64,000 nucleotides of DNA, taken from positions 2,046,001 through 2,110,000 of the forward strand of contig NZ_CP121463.1 in the NCBI RefSeq assembly GCF_029690065.1, given 5' to 3'. Below, in pieces: positions 42,700 to 55,455 of the stretch. The notes below the pieces were generated by a model, which saw only the letters and a list, made by a program, of their open reading frames with translations, had not been told where the DNA came from and did not search any database. Source of the DNA: Arthrobacter sp. Y-9 (GTDB lineage Bacteria > Actinomycetota > Actinomycetes > Actinomycetales > Micrococcaceae). The position numbers were made by a program, and so were the translations under genes. The stretch's first letter is position 1. Each line of letters begins with the position of its first letter.

Positions 42700-45600
42700 T
42701 TACAGTTCGGATGCCGGGACCCCGACGCCGAGCACCAGCGGTTCTTCGCCGCTGGGGCCCTTGTCCCGGGACTGCTCGGCCTGGACGGATGCCCTGCGGA
42801 CCGACCCGCTCTCCTGAGCCGCGGTCACCTCCACCTGCTGGACGTCCGAGGCGCCGACGGCGCTCTGAGCCCGGCGGGACGCACGAGGACGGCGCGCGGG
42901 ACGCTTGGCCTCGGGGGCCTTCTCCTCCGGCGCCTTCTCCTCGCGGGCCTCGGCAGGAGCGGCCTGCTCGGCGGCCGGCTCCTGAGCCGGTGCGGCTTCC
43001 TGTGCCGGCGCCGCGGTGGCAGTGGGAGCCGACGGGCCGCCGATGCTGTCGAAGGCCGCCGCCAGGGCGTCCAGGCTCAGCACGGGCGCCGGCTCCTGAA
43101 CGGGCTCCTCGACCTGGCCCAGGGGCAGCTCGACCACTTCGCCGCCGATGGTCAGCACCGCCGCGGGACGATCCGTCTGGTCGTCCTCGGTGGCCTCGTG
43201 ACCATGTTCCCCGTCGTGGGAATGCGCGGCGTGAGCCGCGGCAGCGATGTTGGCCAGGACCGCGCGGGTGGCGGCGGCCTTCGCGGCCTTGTCCTCGTCG
43301 TCGTGCTCCGGAGCCTGCTGCGGCGCGGGAGTCTCCTCCGCGGCCGCGGCATTGGACCGTCCGCGGCGGCGCTTGCGCTCCGAACGGCCGCTCGGCTGCT
43401 GCGGGGTCTCCGGACGCACACCGTGCTGGTGCTCGAAGTGGCCGGTCGGACGGCGGGTGTCCAGCGGTTCGTCATGCGTGATGACGCCGCGGCCGGCACA
43501 GTGCTCGCACTGCTCGCCGAAGACCTCGAGGAGGCCGGTGCCCATCCGCTTGCGGGTCATCTGCACGAGGCCCAGCGAGGTCACTTCGGCCACCTGGTGC
43601 TTGGTCCGGTCACGGCCCAGGCACTCGACCAGGCGACGGAGCACCAGATCGCGGTTCGACTCGAGCACCATGTCGATGAAGTCGATCACGATGATGCCGC
43701 CGATGTCCCGCAGGCGGAGCTGGCGCACGACCTCCTCGGCCGCCTCCAGGTTGTTCTTGGTGACGGTCTCCTCGAGGTTTCCGCCGCTGCCGGTGAACTT
43801 GCCGGTGTTGACGTCGACCACGGTCATGGCTTCGGTCCGGTCGATCACGAGGGAGCCACCCGACGGCAGGAAGACCTTGCGGTCCAGGGCCTTGTGGATC
43901 TGCTCGTCGATGCGCCAGGCGGAGAAGATGTCCTTCTCGTCGGTCCACTTCTCCAGGCGGCCCACCAGGTCCGGCGCCACGTAGGTCACGTAGGCCTCAA
44001 TGGTGTCCCAGGCTTCCTCACCGGAGACGATCAGCTTCGAGAAGTCCTCATTGAAGACGTCGCGGACCACCTTGATGGTCAGATCCGGCTCGCCGTACAG
44101 CAGTTCCGGAGCCAGGACCTTGGTCGAGCCGGTCTGGGCCTCGATGGACTCCCAGAGAGCACGGAGCCGGTTGATGTCGTTGGTCAGCTCCTCCTCCGAG
44201 GCGCCTTCCGCCGCGGTGCGGACGATCACGCCGGCGTTCTCCGGCAGACGGTCCTTGAGGATCCGCTTGAGACGGTTGCGCTCGACGTCGGGCAGCTTGC
44301 GGGAGATGCCCGTCATGGAGCCGCCCGGCACGTACACCAGGTAGCGGCCCGGGAGGGAGATCTGGCTCGTCAGGCGCGCGCCCTTGTGCCCGATCGGGTC
44401 CTTGCTGACCTGAACCAGCACGGAGTCACCGGACTTCAGCGCGTTCTCGATGCGGCGCGGCTTGCCCTCCAGGGACACACTGTCCCAGTTGACCTCACCG
44501 GCGTACAGCACGGCGTTGCGGCCGCGTCCGATGTCCACGAACGCTGCTTCCATGCTCGGCAGCACATTCTGGACCTTGCCCAGGTACACGTTGCCGATCA
44601 GGGAGTCCTGCTGGGTCTTGGAGACGAAGTGCTCGGCGAGCACCCCGTCCTCCAGAACGGCGATCTGGATGCGGTCGTCCTTCTGACGGACCACCATCTG
44701 GCGGTCCACGGACTCGCGGCGCGCCAGGAACTCGGCCTCGGTGATGACCTGACGACGGCGGCCCGACTCACGGGACTCGCGGCGGCGCTGCTTCTTGGCC
44801 TCCAGGCGGGTGGAGCCCTTCACGCTGGTCACCTTGTTGCTGACGGACTCGGAGGGCGTGCGCGGCGCGCGGACCCGGGTGACCGTGTTGGGCGGATCAT
44901 CGTCCAGGCCGCCGGTCAGTTCGAGGTCCTGATCGCCACGGCGGCGGCGACGACGGCGGCGCGACGTCACGCCGTCGCTCTCCTCGGAGTCGCCCTCGGC
45001 CGGCGAGGCCTCCTGGGCGCCTTCGCCGCTGCGGCCGCGCGAACGGCCGCGACGCCGGCGGCGCGAGCGGCTGCCCGTGCCCTCGGCGGAATCGTCGTCA
45101 TCCTCGTCGTCCGCGTCCTCGGCTTCCTCATCCTCCGGGAAGGCGAGGGACAGGTCCGGGGCGTGGAACAGCACGGAGGTCACATCAGCGGGGGCCAGGA
45201 AGAGGCTGGACACCGAGGAAGTCTCCTCGGTGGTCTCCTCGACCGCGGCGTCCGTGGACGTCTCAGCGGCGGGTTCGGCGGCCTTCTCCTCAGCCACGGC
45301 CGGCTCGGTGGCCACGATCAGCACCGCGTCGGCGGTCTCCGTCGCCTGCACGGACGCGGTGACGTCGGCGACCGTCTCCTCGGGGACGGCGATCTCCGTC
45401 ACTTCGGCTTCGACGGTCTGCGGGGCCGCCTTGTACTTGCTGGCACGGCGACGGCGCACCGGCGCCGTGGTGTCTTCGGAGACCGGAGCGGCGGCCTGCC
45501 GGTCAGCGACCTGGTTCGAGGCCCGGTCGGCGCCGGACGATGCCGCGCCCTGCGAGCGGGAGTTCCTGCTCCGCGAATTCTGGGAGCGGCCGCCCTCGGT

Positions 45601-46260
45601 GCGAGCGCCCTTCGACCGCTCGGCCTGCTGGCGGCCACGCGAGGAGCGCGCGCCCTGGCTCTTGGAATCCTGGGGCGTGGTCTCCTGCGCCGGAGCGTCG
45701 GCGGCCGCGGTCTCGGCGACGGCGGCTGGAGCGGCGTCCTCGGTCGACGCGGTCTGCTGAGCCGCGGTGTCGGTCGCCTTGCGGCGGCGGGCCGGCGCCT
45801 TCCGGGTGGAGGCCTTGGCGGCGGGCGCCTCCGCCGCGGGAGACTCGGAGGCCGCGGCCTGCACGGAAGCCGGAGCGGACTCGGCTTCGGCGCGGGGCTC
45901 CGGCGAAGAGGTCGGGGCGGTGGCCTTCCGGGGCGCGCGCTTGCGGGCCGGCGCCTTCGCGGGTGCGGCTGCTGCAGGGGCTTCAGTGCTCGCTGCGGCA
46001 GTCTCGGCCACCGGGGTGGTCTCTTCCGCGGCAGCCGCCTTCGCCCGGGACGGACGACGGCGCGTGGTGGTCTTCGCGGGGGCTTCCCCGGCGGATTCGG
46101 CCGAGGGCGCCGCTGCGGCCGGGACCTCAGTCACGGGAGCCGGCGCACCGGCCGGCGCGGACGCGATGCGGCGCCGCGACCTGGCGGGCTTCTTCACCGC
46201 CTCCGTGGAATTCTGTTCTGCGTTCGTTGCTTCCCCTGCGGGGAGATTTTCGGAATCCAT
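42700..46260 (-). CDS. rne: Ribonuclease E/G family endoribonuclease
   Basis: A 1186-residue Rne/Rng-family enzyme for rRNA maturation and mRNA decay. An N-terminal extension of about 500 residues, very rich in Ala, Glu, Pro and with RRRRRRG patches, precedes the catalytic core. This has an S1 domain (GNVYLGKVQNVLPSMEAAFVDIG), the DNase I-like domain with the metal aspartates in DVNTGKFTG and IVIDFIDM, and the Zn-link CEHCAGRG. A second disordered tail of about 190 residues follows. This is the actinobacterial layout, with the scaffolds on both sides. ATG at 46260 is preferred over 46269 for its ribosome-binding spacing. Confidence 0.96.
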   Translation of the reverse strand: MDSENLPAGEATNAEQNSTEAVKKPARSRRRIASAPAGAPAPVTEVPAAAAPSAESAGEAPAKTTTRRRPSRAKAAAAEETTPVAETAAASTEAPAAAAPAKAPARKRAPRKATAPTSSPEPRAEAESAPASVQAAASESPAAEAPAAKASTRKAPARRRKATDTAAQQTASTEDAAPAAVAETAAADAPAQETTPQDSKSQGARSSRGRQQAERSKGARTEGGRSQNSRSRNSRSQGAASSGADRASNQVADRQAAAPVSEDTTAPVRRRRASKYKAAPQTVEAEVTEIAVPEETVADVTASVQATETADAVLIVATEPAVAEEKAAEPAAETSTDAAVEETTEETSSVSSLFLAPADVTSVLFHAPDLSLAFPEDEEAEDADDEDDDDSAEGTGSRSRRRRRGRSRGRSGEGAQEASPAEGDSEESDGVTSRRRRRRRRGDQDLELTGGLDDDPPNTVTRVRAPRTPSESVSNKVTSVKGSTRLEAKKQRRRESRESGRRRQVITEAEFLARRESVDRQMVVRQKDDRIQIAVLEDGVLAEHFVSKTQQDSLIGNVYLGKVQNVLPSMEAAFVDIGRGRNAVLYAGEVNWDSVSLEGKPRRIENALKSGDSVLVQVSKDPIGHKGARLTSQISLPGRYLVYVPGGSMTGISRKLPDVERNRLKRILKDRLPENAGVIVRTAAEGASEEELTNDINRLRALWESIEAQTGSTKVLAPELLYGEPDLTIKVVRDVFNEDFSKLIVSGEEAWDTIEAYVTYVAPDLVGRLEKWTDEKDIFSAWRIDEQIHKALDRKVFLPSGGSLVIDRTEAMTVVDVNTGKFTGSGGNLEETVTKNNLEAAEEVVRQLRLRDIGGIIVIDFIDMVLESNRDLVLRRLVECLGRDRTKHQVAEVTSLGLVQMTRKRMGTGLLEVFGEQCEHCAGRGVITHDEPLDTRRPTGHFEHQHGVRPETPQQPSGRSERKRRRGRSNAAAAEETPAPQQAPEHDDEDKAAKAAATRAVLANIAAAAHAAHSHDGEHGHEATEDDQTDRPAAVLTIGGEVVELPLGQVEEPVQEPAPVLSLDALAAAFDSIGGPSAPTATAAPAQEAAPAQEPAAEQAAPAEAREEKAPEEKAPEAKRPARRPRASRRAQSAVGASDVQQVEVTAAQESGSVRRASVQAEQSRDKGPSGEEPLVLGVGVPASEL

Positions 46261-46717
46261 GGTCAACATTCCCGCCCGACGGGAGCCCCCACACCCGGTC
46301 CCGCGCGAGGCGTTTCACGAAGTCAGCACCCTCGGGCACCGACGAAAGTCAGTAGGTACCCGGCGGCTGCGTGCCTCGGATCAAAGCGAGGACCACGGCC
46401 GGCTCGGGCCAATGGAGCCTGGAACCCGCCGTAAGGACTACGGCCAGGTGCCACAGTGGCTTCAGGGTGCCTGGTTCCGGGCCGGGAAGCGACGAAGCAT
46501 CCCTCCGGTGATCGGGCACCCGACGCATCACGTGGATCTTGCGGGCATCACACTGGGCCAGGGCTCCGGGTGTGGACCGGGCCCAGCCGTACCCATCATC
46601 CCACAAAAGCCCGCGAACCGGCTTTCCCGCACCGTGGCGCACCGCTCGGAGTTTTTCCGGAGGTCCCATGGTTACAATCGGCGGCATACCGGTCTTATCG
46701 AAAGGACACGCCAGCGT
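46261..46717. other. 457-bp divergent region between rne and the VKOR gene
   Basis: No coding frame is convincing. The plus strand has the VKOR promoter with TACAAT at 46673. On the minus strand a long, GC-rich and probably structured 5' leader of the RNase E/G gene may extend over several hundred bases, as is known for rne in other bacteria, but the start site was not located. Confidence 0.55.
46673..46678 (+). promoter_or_regulatory. -10 element of the VKOR gene
   Basis: TACAAT lies 40 bp before the ATG, with only a weak TTTTTC-type -35 about 17 bp upstream. Confidence 0.5.
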
Positions 46718-47359
46718 ATGAGTACCGCCGCGGGAGGCACTCCCACCCAGCACCTGGAGGAGAAGGCGCTTCCCCTCATGACCCGGCACCGGCCTTTCGC
46801 GTGGCTCCTGCTCGTGACCGGCGTCGTCGGCTTCATCGCGTCGTGGTGGCTCGTCATCGAGAAACTGGAAGTCCTCCAGGATAAGAACCACGCCACCATC
46901 TGCGACATCAACCCCTGGATCTCCTGTGGCCAGGTCATGCAGACCGCGCAGAGCTCCGTGTTCGGTTTCCCGAACATGTTCATCGGCATCGTGGCGTTCC
47001 CGGTCATCATCACCACCGCCATGGCCCTGCTGTCGGGCGCCCGCTTCGCGCGCTGGTACTGGCTCGGCCTCCAGACCGGCGTCACCCTCGGCTTCGCCTT
47101 CGTCTGCTGGCTGTGGTCCCAGGCCCTCTACGCCATCGGCATCCTGTGCCCGTTCTGCATGATCGTGTGGGCCATGATGATCCCCATGTTCGTCTGGGTC
47201 ACGGTCCGGAACATCGTCCACGGGGTCATCCCCGTCCCGGAGAAGTTCCGGAAGTCCGTCGGGGATTTCGCCTGGCCGCTCGTGGCACTGCTCTACATCG
47301 GCGTGATCGCCTCGATCCTGATCCGCTTCAGCGGGGTCTTCTTCGGCTCCACCATGTGA
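46718..47359 (+). CDS. Vitamin K epoxide reductase family protein
   Basis: A 213-residue membrane protein of the bacterial VKOR family, which re-oxidises DsbA-like thioredoxins using menaquinone and so drives disulfide formation outside the cytoplasm. Four to five helices are visible. Cys62 and Cys70 in the loop (CDINPWISC) and the active-site pair Cys144-Cys147 (CPFC) are all present. ATG at 46718 has AAAGGA upstream. Its DsbA partner is not in the window. The gene is convergent with ndk across a shared terminator. Confidence 0.94.
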   Translation: MSTAAGGTPTQHLEEKALPLMTRHRPFAWLLLVTGVVGFIASWWLVIEKLEVLQDKNHATICDINPWISCGQVMQTAQSSVFGFPNMFIGIVAFPVIITTAMALLSGARFARWYWLGLQTGVTLGFAFVCWLWSQALYAIGILCPFCMIVWAMMIPMFVWVTVRNIVHGVIPVPEKFRKSVGDFAWPLVALLYIGVIASILIRFSGVFFGSTM

Positions 47360-47373
47360 GTCCTGCGGAGACG

Positions 47374-47411
47374 ACGAAGCCGGTCCAGGAGAATTCCTGG
47401 ACCGGCTTCGT
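47374..47411. terminator. Bidirectional terminator between VKOR and ndk
   Basis: A perfect 17-bp stem (47374-47390 with 47395-47411) and GAAT loop lie between two convergent genes. Confidence 0.9.
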
Positions 47412-47428
47412 GGCTTAAGGCGACGTTC

Positions 47429-47842
47429 TCAGAACCAGATGGCGATCTCGCGCTCGGCGGACTCGACCGAGTCGGAGCCGTGCACGAGGTTCTGCTGGAC
47501 CGCGACGCCCCAGTCGCGGCCGAAGTCACCACGGATGGTGCCCGGTGCGGCCGTGGTGGGGTCGGTGGTCCCGGCCAGTGACCGGAAGCCCTCGATCACA
47601 CGGTTGCCCTCGACGATGGCGGCCACAACAGGGCCGGACTGCATGAAGTCGAGCAGCGGCTCGTAGAAGGGCTTGCCTTCGTGCTCGGCGTAGTGCTGCT
47701 CCAGCAGCTCGCGGCCGGCGTCGAGCTTCTTCAAGGCGGCCAGGGTGTAGCCCTTGGCTTCGATGCGGGCCAGGATGGCCCCGGTCAGCTGCCGCTGGAC
47801 GCCGTCAGGCTTGACGAGGACGAGGGTGCGCTCAATGCTCAC
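47429..47842 (-). CDS. ndk: Nucleoside diphosphate kinase
   Basis: A 137-residue Ndk that balances nucleoside triphosphates by transferring the gamma-phosphate through a phosphohistidine. [10 protein letters not shown] at the start and the active-site His121 in NLVHGSDS are intact. GTG at 47842 is chosen because GGGAG lies six bases upstream and the family begins with SIERTLVL. Complete and standard in length. Confidence 0.97.
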   Translation of the reverse strand: MSIERTLVLVKPDGVQRQLTGAILARIEAKGYTLAALKKLDAGRELLEQHYAEHEGKPFYEPLLDFMQSGPVVAAIVEGNRVIEGFRSLAGTTDPTTAAPGTIRGDFGRDWGVAVQQNLVHGSDSVESAEREIAIWF

Positions 47843-47915
47843 TACTGCTCCCAAAAAGAGATGGTTGGTTCCGTAACGATTCTAAGTTGTGGCCGGAGCG
47901 GCCGACGACGGCGGG

Positions 47916-48359
47916 TCAGGCCTCGTCCGGGTGCTCGGCTTCCCAGCGGGCCTGCTCGGCGGCGCGCTCCCGCTGCTCCCGGTCGATCCGCCCGCCGGCC
48001 CGGAGCCCGTACCACCACGTGATGGCGAATAGGACGCCGATCACGAACATGGTGGGCTCGAGGAAACCGGTGAGGATCAGCAGGAGCTGGATGCCCCAGC
48101 CCAGGCCGTAGCCCCACTTCTTCTGCAGGAAGGCGCAGGAGAGCACCATCAGGACGGCCAGGCCGATGCCGACCCCGAGCAGGACCGGGGCCACCGGCTC
48201 GCTCTTCCGCAGGCCGAAGACCACGAGCGCCGCGAAGAACATCACGAACGCTTCGAGGACCAGCACGGTCGAAGCGAACGTGACCTTGGTCGAACGGGCT
48301 TTCTTCGGGGTGCCGGGCCGCCATTCCCGCTGCGCTCGGGTCAGTTTCGCCATGCTCAC
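47916..48359 (-). CDS. DUF4233 membrane protein
   Basis: A 147-residue protein with four membrane helices (about residues 29-49, 58-78, 86-104 and 106-120), a basic N-terminus (RAQREWRPGTPKKARST) and an acidic, charged C-terminus. This is the DUF4233 family found next to folC in actinobacteria; its function is unknown. The GTG start overlaps the folC stop by four bases, so it is translated with folC. An ATG two codons later is an alternative start. Confidence 0.85.
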   Translation of the reverse strand: MSMAKLTRAQREWRPGTPKKARSTKVTFASTVLVLEAFVMFFAALVVFGLRKSEPVAPVLLGVGIGLAVLMVLSCAFLQKKWGYGLGWGIQLLLILTGFLEPTMFVIGVLFAITWWYGLRAGGRIDREQRERAAEQARWEAEHPDEA

Positions 48360-49713
48360 GCCCCCTTGGCCTGGAGCAGGATGCGGGCCTCCGCCACGAC
48401 GGTGATCGAACCGGTGATGAGGACCCCTCCGCTCAGATCATCGTTCGCCTCGGATCGGGCCACGGCCCATTCGATGGCGTCGTCGAGCTTCTCGGAGATG
48501 TGGACGTTCTCCTCGCCCCAGCCCAGATCGACGGCCAGCTCGGCCAGCTCCGCGGCGGGGATGGCGCGCGGCGAGGTGGACTGGGTCAGGCAGATCTCCT
48601 CCGCCAGGTCGCCCAGGGACTCCTTGAGCTGGTTGAGGATCTCGGCGGCGTCCTTCTCCTGAAGGACGCCCAGCACCACGACGAGCTTGCTGAAGTTGAA
48701 GGACTCCTGGATCGCCTCGGCCGAGGCGCGGACGCCGTCCGGGTTGTGCGCCGCGTCCACGATGATGGTCGGAGCGGTGCGGACCACCTCGAGGCGGCCG
48801 GGCGAGCTGACGTTCAGGAATGCCTCGCGCAGCACCTCGGGATCGAGTTCACGCTCTCCCCCGCCGAAGAACGCCTCGAGCGCGGCGACGGCCACGGCGG
48901 CGTTCTCTGCCTGGTGAGCGCCGTGCAGCGGGAGGAAGACCTCGTCGTAGCGGCCGGCCAGGCCCTGGATGTCGAGCATCTGCCCGCCGACGGCCACGGC
49001 GCGGGATTCCACACCGAACTCGACGCCCTCGAAGCGGAACGGCACGCCCACTTCCTGCGCCTTCTCCAGGAGCACCTGGGCCGCGTCGCGCGGCTGGACG
49101 GCGCTGACCAGGAAACCGCCGGGCTTGATGATCCCGGCCTTCTCCACGGCGATCTCGCCCGTGGTGTCGCCCAGCAGATCCGTGTGGTCCAGCGAGATCG
49201 GGGTCACCACGGAGACCGCGCCGTCGCCCACATTGGTGGCGTCGGTGATGCCGCCCAGGCCCACTTCGACCACCGCGACGTCCACGGGCTGGTCCGCGAA
49301 GACCGCGTAGCCCAGGATGGTCAGGCACTCGAAGTACGTCAGGCGCGGCTGATCATCCGCTTCCAGCTCGGCGTCGACGATCGCGAGGTAGGGGCGGATC
49401 TCATCCCAGATCCGCACGAACGTCTCATCGCTGACCGGCTCGCCGTTGATGCTGATGCGCTCGGTCACCTTGGACAGGTGCGGGCTGGTGTACCGCCCGG
49501 TGCTGAGCCCGTGGGCGATCAGCCCCTGCTCGATCATGCGGGCCGTGCTGGTCTTCCCGTTGGTGCCGGTGATGTGGATGATGGGGCACGCCTTGTTCGG
49601 CTCGCCCAGCACCTCCATCGCCCGGAACAGGGGGGCCAGACGCGGCTCCATCTTGTTCTCCGGCGCGCGGCCCAGCAGTTCGGCGTAGACGCTCTCCACC
49701 GAGAATTCGTCGC

Positions 49714-49717
<4 letters not shown>
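48356..49717 (-). CDS. folC: Folylpolyglutamate/dihydrofolate synthase
   Basis: A 453-residue Mur-ligase-type enzyme that adds glutamate to dihydropteroate and to folates. The ATP loop [14 protein letters not shown] (about residue 49), [12 protein letters not shown], the glutamate region [21 protein letters not shown] and the C-terminal [10 protein letters not shown] are all present. The ATG overlaps the ileS stop by four bases, and the DUF4233 gene overlaps its own stop, so the three are one translationally coupled unit. Confidence 0.95.
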
Positions 49718-52974
<3,257 letters not shown>

Positions 52975-52984
52975 TGTGGCATCC

Positions 52985-53200
52985 TGGCGTTTCGCTGCGT
53001 GTCGGCGCGCTGTGCCCGCAGGGGCACGGTGCGACTGCGCGAGGACGCTTCCCTGCCGCTGGGGACAGGTGGCGCGGTACCACCCCGCTTGCCGTCCTCC
53101 CGCTGCTGCGGAGGGACGACCGCTCATTGATGCGCTGTGACGGGCACGACCGTCCGGTTCTACTCTCCCGCTGCTCCTGGCGCACGACGGCGCCGGGACG
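52985..53200 (-). ncRNA. T-box riboswitch leader of ileS
   Basis: On the minus strand the conserved T-box sequence GGGTGGTACCGCG lies at 53085-53073. It is flanked by GAGGACG and CGTCCTC arms that close the antiterminator/antisequestrator stem. Upstream, AGTAGA and an ATC triplet (53131-53129) are in the order expected of a short Stem I with an isoleucine specifier. There is no U-rich terminator before the GTG, so control is probably at translation, as described for actinobacterial ileS T-boxes. The 5' limit is approximate. Confidence 0.88.
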
Positions 53201-53353
53201 GGATTTCTTCCGGAAGCTCACCGGTGATGGCCGGGTCAAAGCTTTGTGTCCAGTTTAGCGGATACCGCAAGGTGGCGCGGGCCCGGCGAAGTGGACGTGC
53301 ACGGAACCGGAGCGGCGCCCGGGTCGGGCACAGGCCCGGGCCCTGCCGACGCC

Positions 53354-54130
53354 TCAGCGGCCGCCGAGCGGGCCGCGCAGAAGCTTGTGGGCCGCGGGCT
53401 GAGCCACGGGCCGGATGGTCACGTGAGCGAGGTTCACATGGTGCGGCGCCTGAACCGCATAGGCGATGACGTCCGCGACGTCATCGGCCACCAGGGGTTC
53501 CTCCACGCCCGCGTAGACCTTCGCTGCGGCCTCGGCGTCGCCCAGCCGGCGGAGGGCGAACTCCTCGGTCTGCACCAGGCCGGGCGCGATCTCGATGACA
53601 CGGATGTTGTGCTCGGCTTCCTCCAGGCGCAGCGCATCGTTGAGCGCGGCCTGTCCGAACTTGGCGGCGTTGTACCCGGCCCCGCCCTCATAGGCGACGT
53701 GACCGGCGGTGGAGGTGACGTTGAGCACCGTGCCGCGGCCGTGAGCGCGCAGCTGGGGCAGGAACGCCTTGGTGAGCTTGAGAGTCCCTAGGACGTTGAC
53801 CCGGTACATCCATTCCCAGTCGTCGGTGTCGGCGGCCGCGACACGGTCCGCGCCGCGGGCGCCGCCGGCCACGTTGATCAGGGTGTCGATGCCGCCGTCG
53901 GCGGTCACGGTCTCCAGGAGGCGCTCGACGTCGCCGTCTTCGCTGATGTCCGCCACGAGCGGCACGACGCCGGTCTCCTGCGCGAGGCGTTCCAGACGGT
54001 CCGCACGGCGCGCGACGGCGAAGACCTTCCAGCCGTCCGCGCTCAGCCGACGGGCCGTCGCCTCGCCGATGCCGGTGCTGGCTCCCGTGACGAGAGCGGT
54101 ACGGGGAGTCTGGGAGTTCTGGAGCGTCAT
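53354..54130 (-). CDS. SDR oxidoreductase, YdfG-like
   Basis: A 258-residue classical SDR with TGASTGIGEATARRL (about residues 15-29), an ARRADRLERL segment that marks NADPH preference, NVAGGA in place of the usual NNAG, catalytic Ser in NVTSTAGHVAYEG and YNAAKFGQAAL. It most resembles NADP-dependent 3-hydroxy acid (serine/threonine) dehydrogenases. The C-terminal VRPVAQ part is conserved. It is a single gene upstream of the ileS leader; the substrate is not certain. Confidence 0.85.
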   Translation of the reverse strand: MTLQNSQTPRTALVTGASTGIGEATARRLSADGWKVFAVARRADRLERLAQETGVVPLVADISEDGDVERLLETVTADGGIDTLINVAGGARGADRVAAADTDDWEWMYRVNVLGTLKLTKAFLPQLRAHGRGTVLNVTSTAGHVAYEGGAGYNAAKFGQAALNDALRLEEAEHNIRVIEIAPGLVQTEEFALRRLGDAEAAAKVYAGVEEPLVADDVADVIAYAVQAPHHVNLAHVTIRPVAQPAAHKLLRGPLGGR

Positions 54131-54313
54131 GGGACCACTTTAACCGGCGCTGAGGAACGGTTTGTCACAAGCGTCTCACTCGCGAACCGCCATGTGCTGG
54201 GAGCTGATCGCCTCGCGCCGGACGCGACGAAGGCGGAAGGATGCCGCTCCCTCCGCCTCCGCGCAATTCTCACGACGCCCCAGTGCCTCTGACAATCACC
54301 TGGACAGTCGCTC

Positions 54314-55306
54314 TCACAGGCCATGACCGGAGACCTCCCGGTCCAGCTCCTCGCCCGCCGCGGCATTGACGGTATCCCGAGGTGCGTCCACCGGGGCGAT
54401 CACGGAGTACACCGAAGAGTCGCCCTGGAGCAACTGGCTCACCGTGCCGTCCACGCCGACAGGGATGTCGCCGGCGATCGTGACGCGGTTGAGCCGGCGC
54501 GGCTGGGAATCGTAGTTGTCCGGCGCGTAGTGCTGGGTGATGCGGTTGTCGAAGAGAACCACCTGATTGGGTTCCCAGTTCACGCGGACGACGTTCTCCG
54601 GACGGGTCACGTACGCCTGGAGGAGTCGCAGGATGTCCCTGGACTCGGTATTCGACAGGCCGACGATCCGGAGCCGCTGGGCGAAGCCGCCGATGAAGAG
54701 ACCATGCTCGCCGGTCAGCGGATGAACGCGGACCACGGGATGCGCCGTCTCGAAGTGCACTCGGGTGAACTCCTTACGCCGTTCCTCCGCGGTCGCGTGC
54801 TCCAGGTTCTTCGGGACGGAGTAGTCGTAGTCGTTCGTGTGGATGGCCCACAGAGTGTTCGCGAAGCGGCGCAGTTCCTCGGGCAGGTCCCGGTAGGCGC
54901 CCTCAGTGGTCGCGATCAGGGTCTCTCCGCCGTAGGCCGGCACCTCGATGCTGCGGAGGGTGGAGGCCTGAGGTGGGTTCAGCACGAAGGTGACATCCGT
55001 GTGCCAGGTGTTCGCCGAGCCGTTCTCGCTGTCCACGGGAAGGACGTTCTCCTCCCCCTCCACGGACGCGACCGTCGGGTGGGCCTTGGTCAGCGGGCCG
55101 AAGTGACTGGCGAATCGGACCTGATCCTCATCGCTGAGGATGTTCGCTTCGCGGAAGACCAGGGCCTTGTGCCGGTTGAGGGCCTCACGGATCTGGGTCA
55201 CCGTGTCCGGGTCCAGATCTCCACTGAGGTCCAGACCTCGGATCTCGGCCCCGATGCGGGCGCTGAGCGGAGTGAATTCAAGCTTGGTGGCGGCGATGGT
55301 GCTCAT
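54314..55306 (-). CDS. TauD/TfdA-family 2-oxoglutarate-dependent dioxygenase
   Basis: A 330-residue non-heme iron oxygenase. The metal triad is His and Asp in NTWHTDVTF (about residue 103) and His in FDNRITQHYAPDNY, and the 2-oxoglutarate Arg lies in RRLNRVTIAGD. It belongs to the group that contains taurine dioxygenase and alkylsulfatase AtsK, so it would release sulfite or oxidise a sulfate ester, giving sulfur to the cell. GTG (55309) and ATG (55306) are alternative starts after AAAGGA. No sulfonate transporter lies beside it. Confidence 0.9.
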   Translation of the reverse strand: MSTIAATKLEFTPLSARIGAEIRGLDLSGDLDPDTVTQIREALNRHKALVFREANILSDEDQVRFASHFGPLTKAHPTVASVEGEENVLPVDSENGSANTWHTDVTFVLNPPQASTLRSIEVPAYGGETLIATTEGAYRDLPEELRRFANTLWAIHTNDYDYSVPKNLEHATAEERRKEFTRVHFETAHPVVRVHPLTGEHGLFIGGFAQRLRIVGLSNTESRDILRLLQAYVTRPENVVRVNWEPNQVVLFDNRITQHYAPDNYDSQPRRLNRVTIAGDIPVGVDGTVSQLLQGDSSVYSVIAPVDAPRDTVNAAAGEELDREVSGHGL

Positions 55307-55455
55307 CACGTGCCGTCCTTTCGGTCGTCTATCTGGAAGGTCAGCGGACCCGCCGTGGGGCGGGCCGTACCCCGTGTCTACCGGGGTTTCCGGCCCGACG
55401 GAAGGCGCACCGACTTTCAGCTCAACCGTGCGACGTGGCGGTTAAACGGGCGACA

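Noticed and set aside
54137..54166. AACCGG ... CGGTTTGT near 54150, similar to the receptor half-sites
   Set aside because: The arms are about 11 bases apart instead of six and the left half matches poorly, so it is probably chance.
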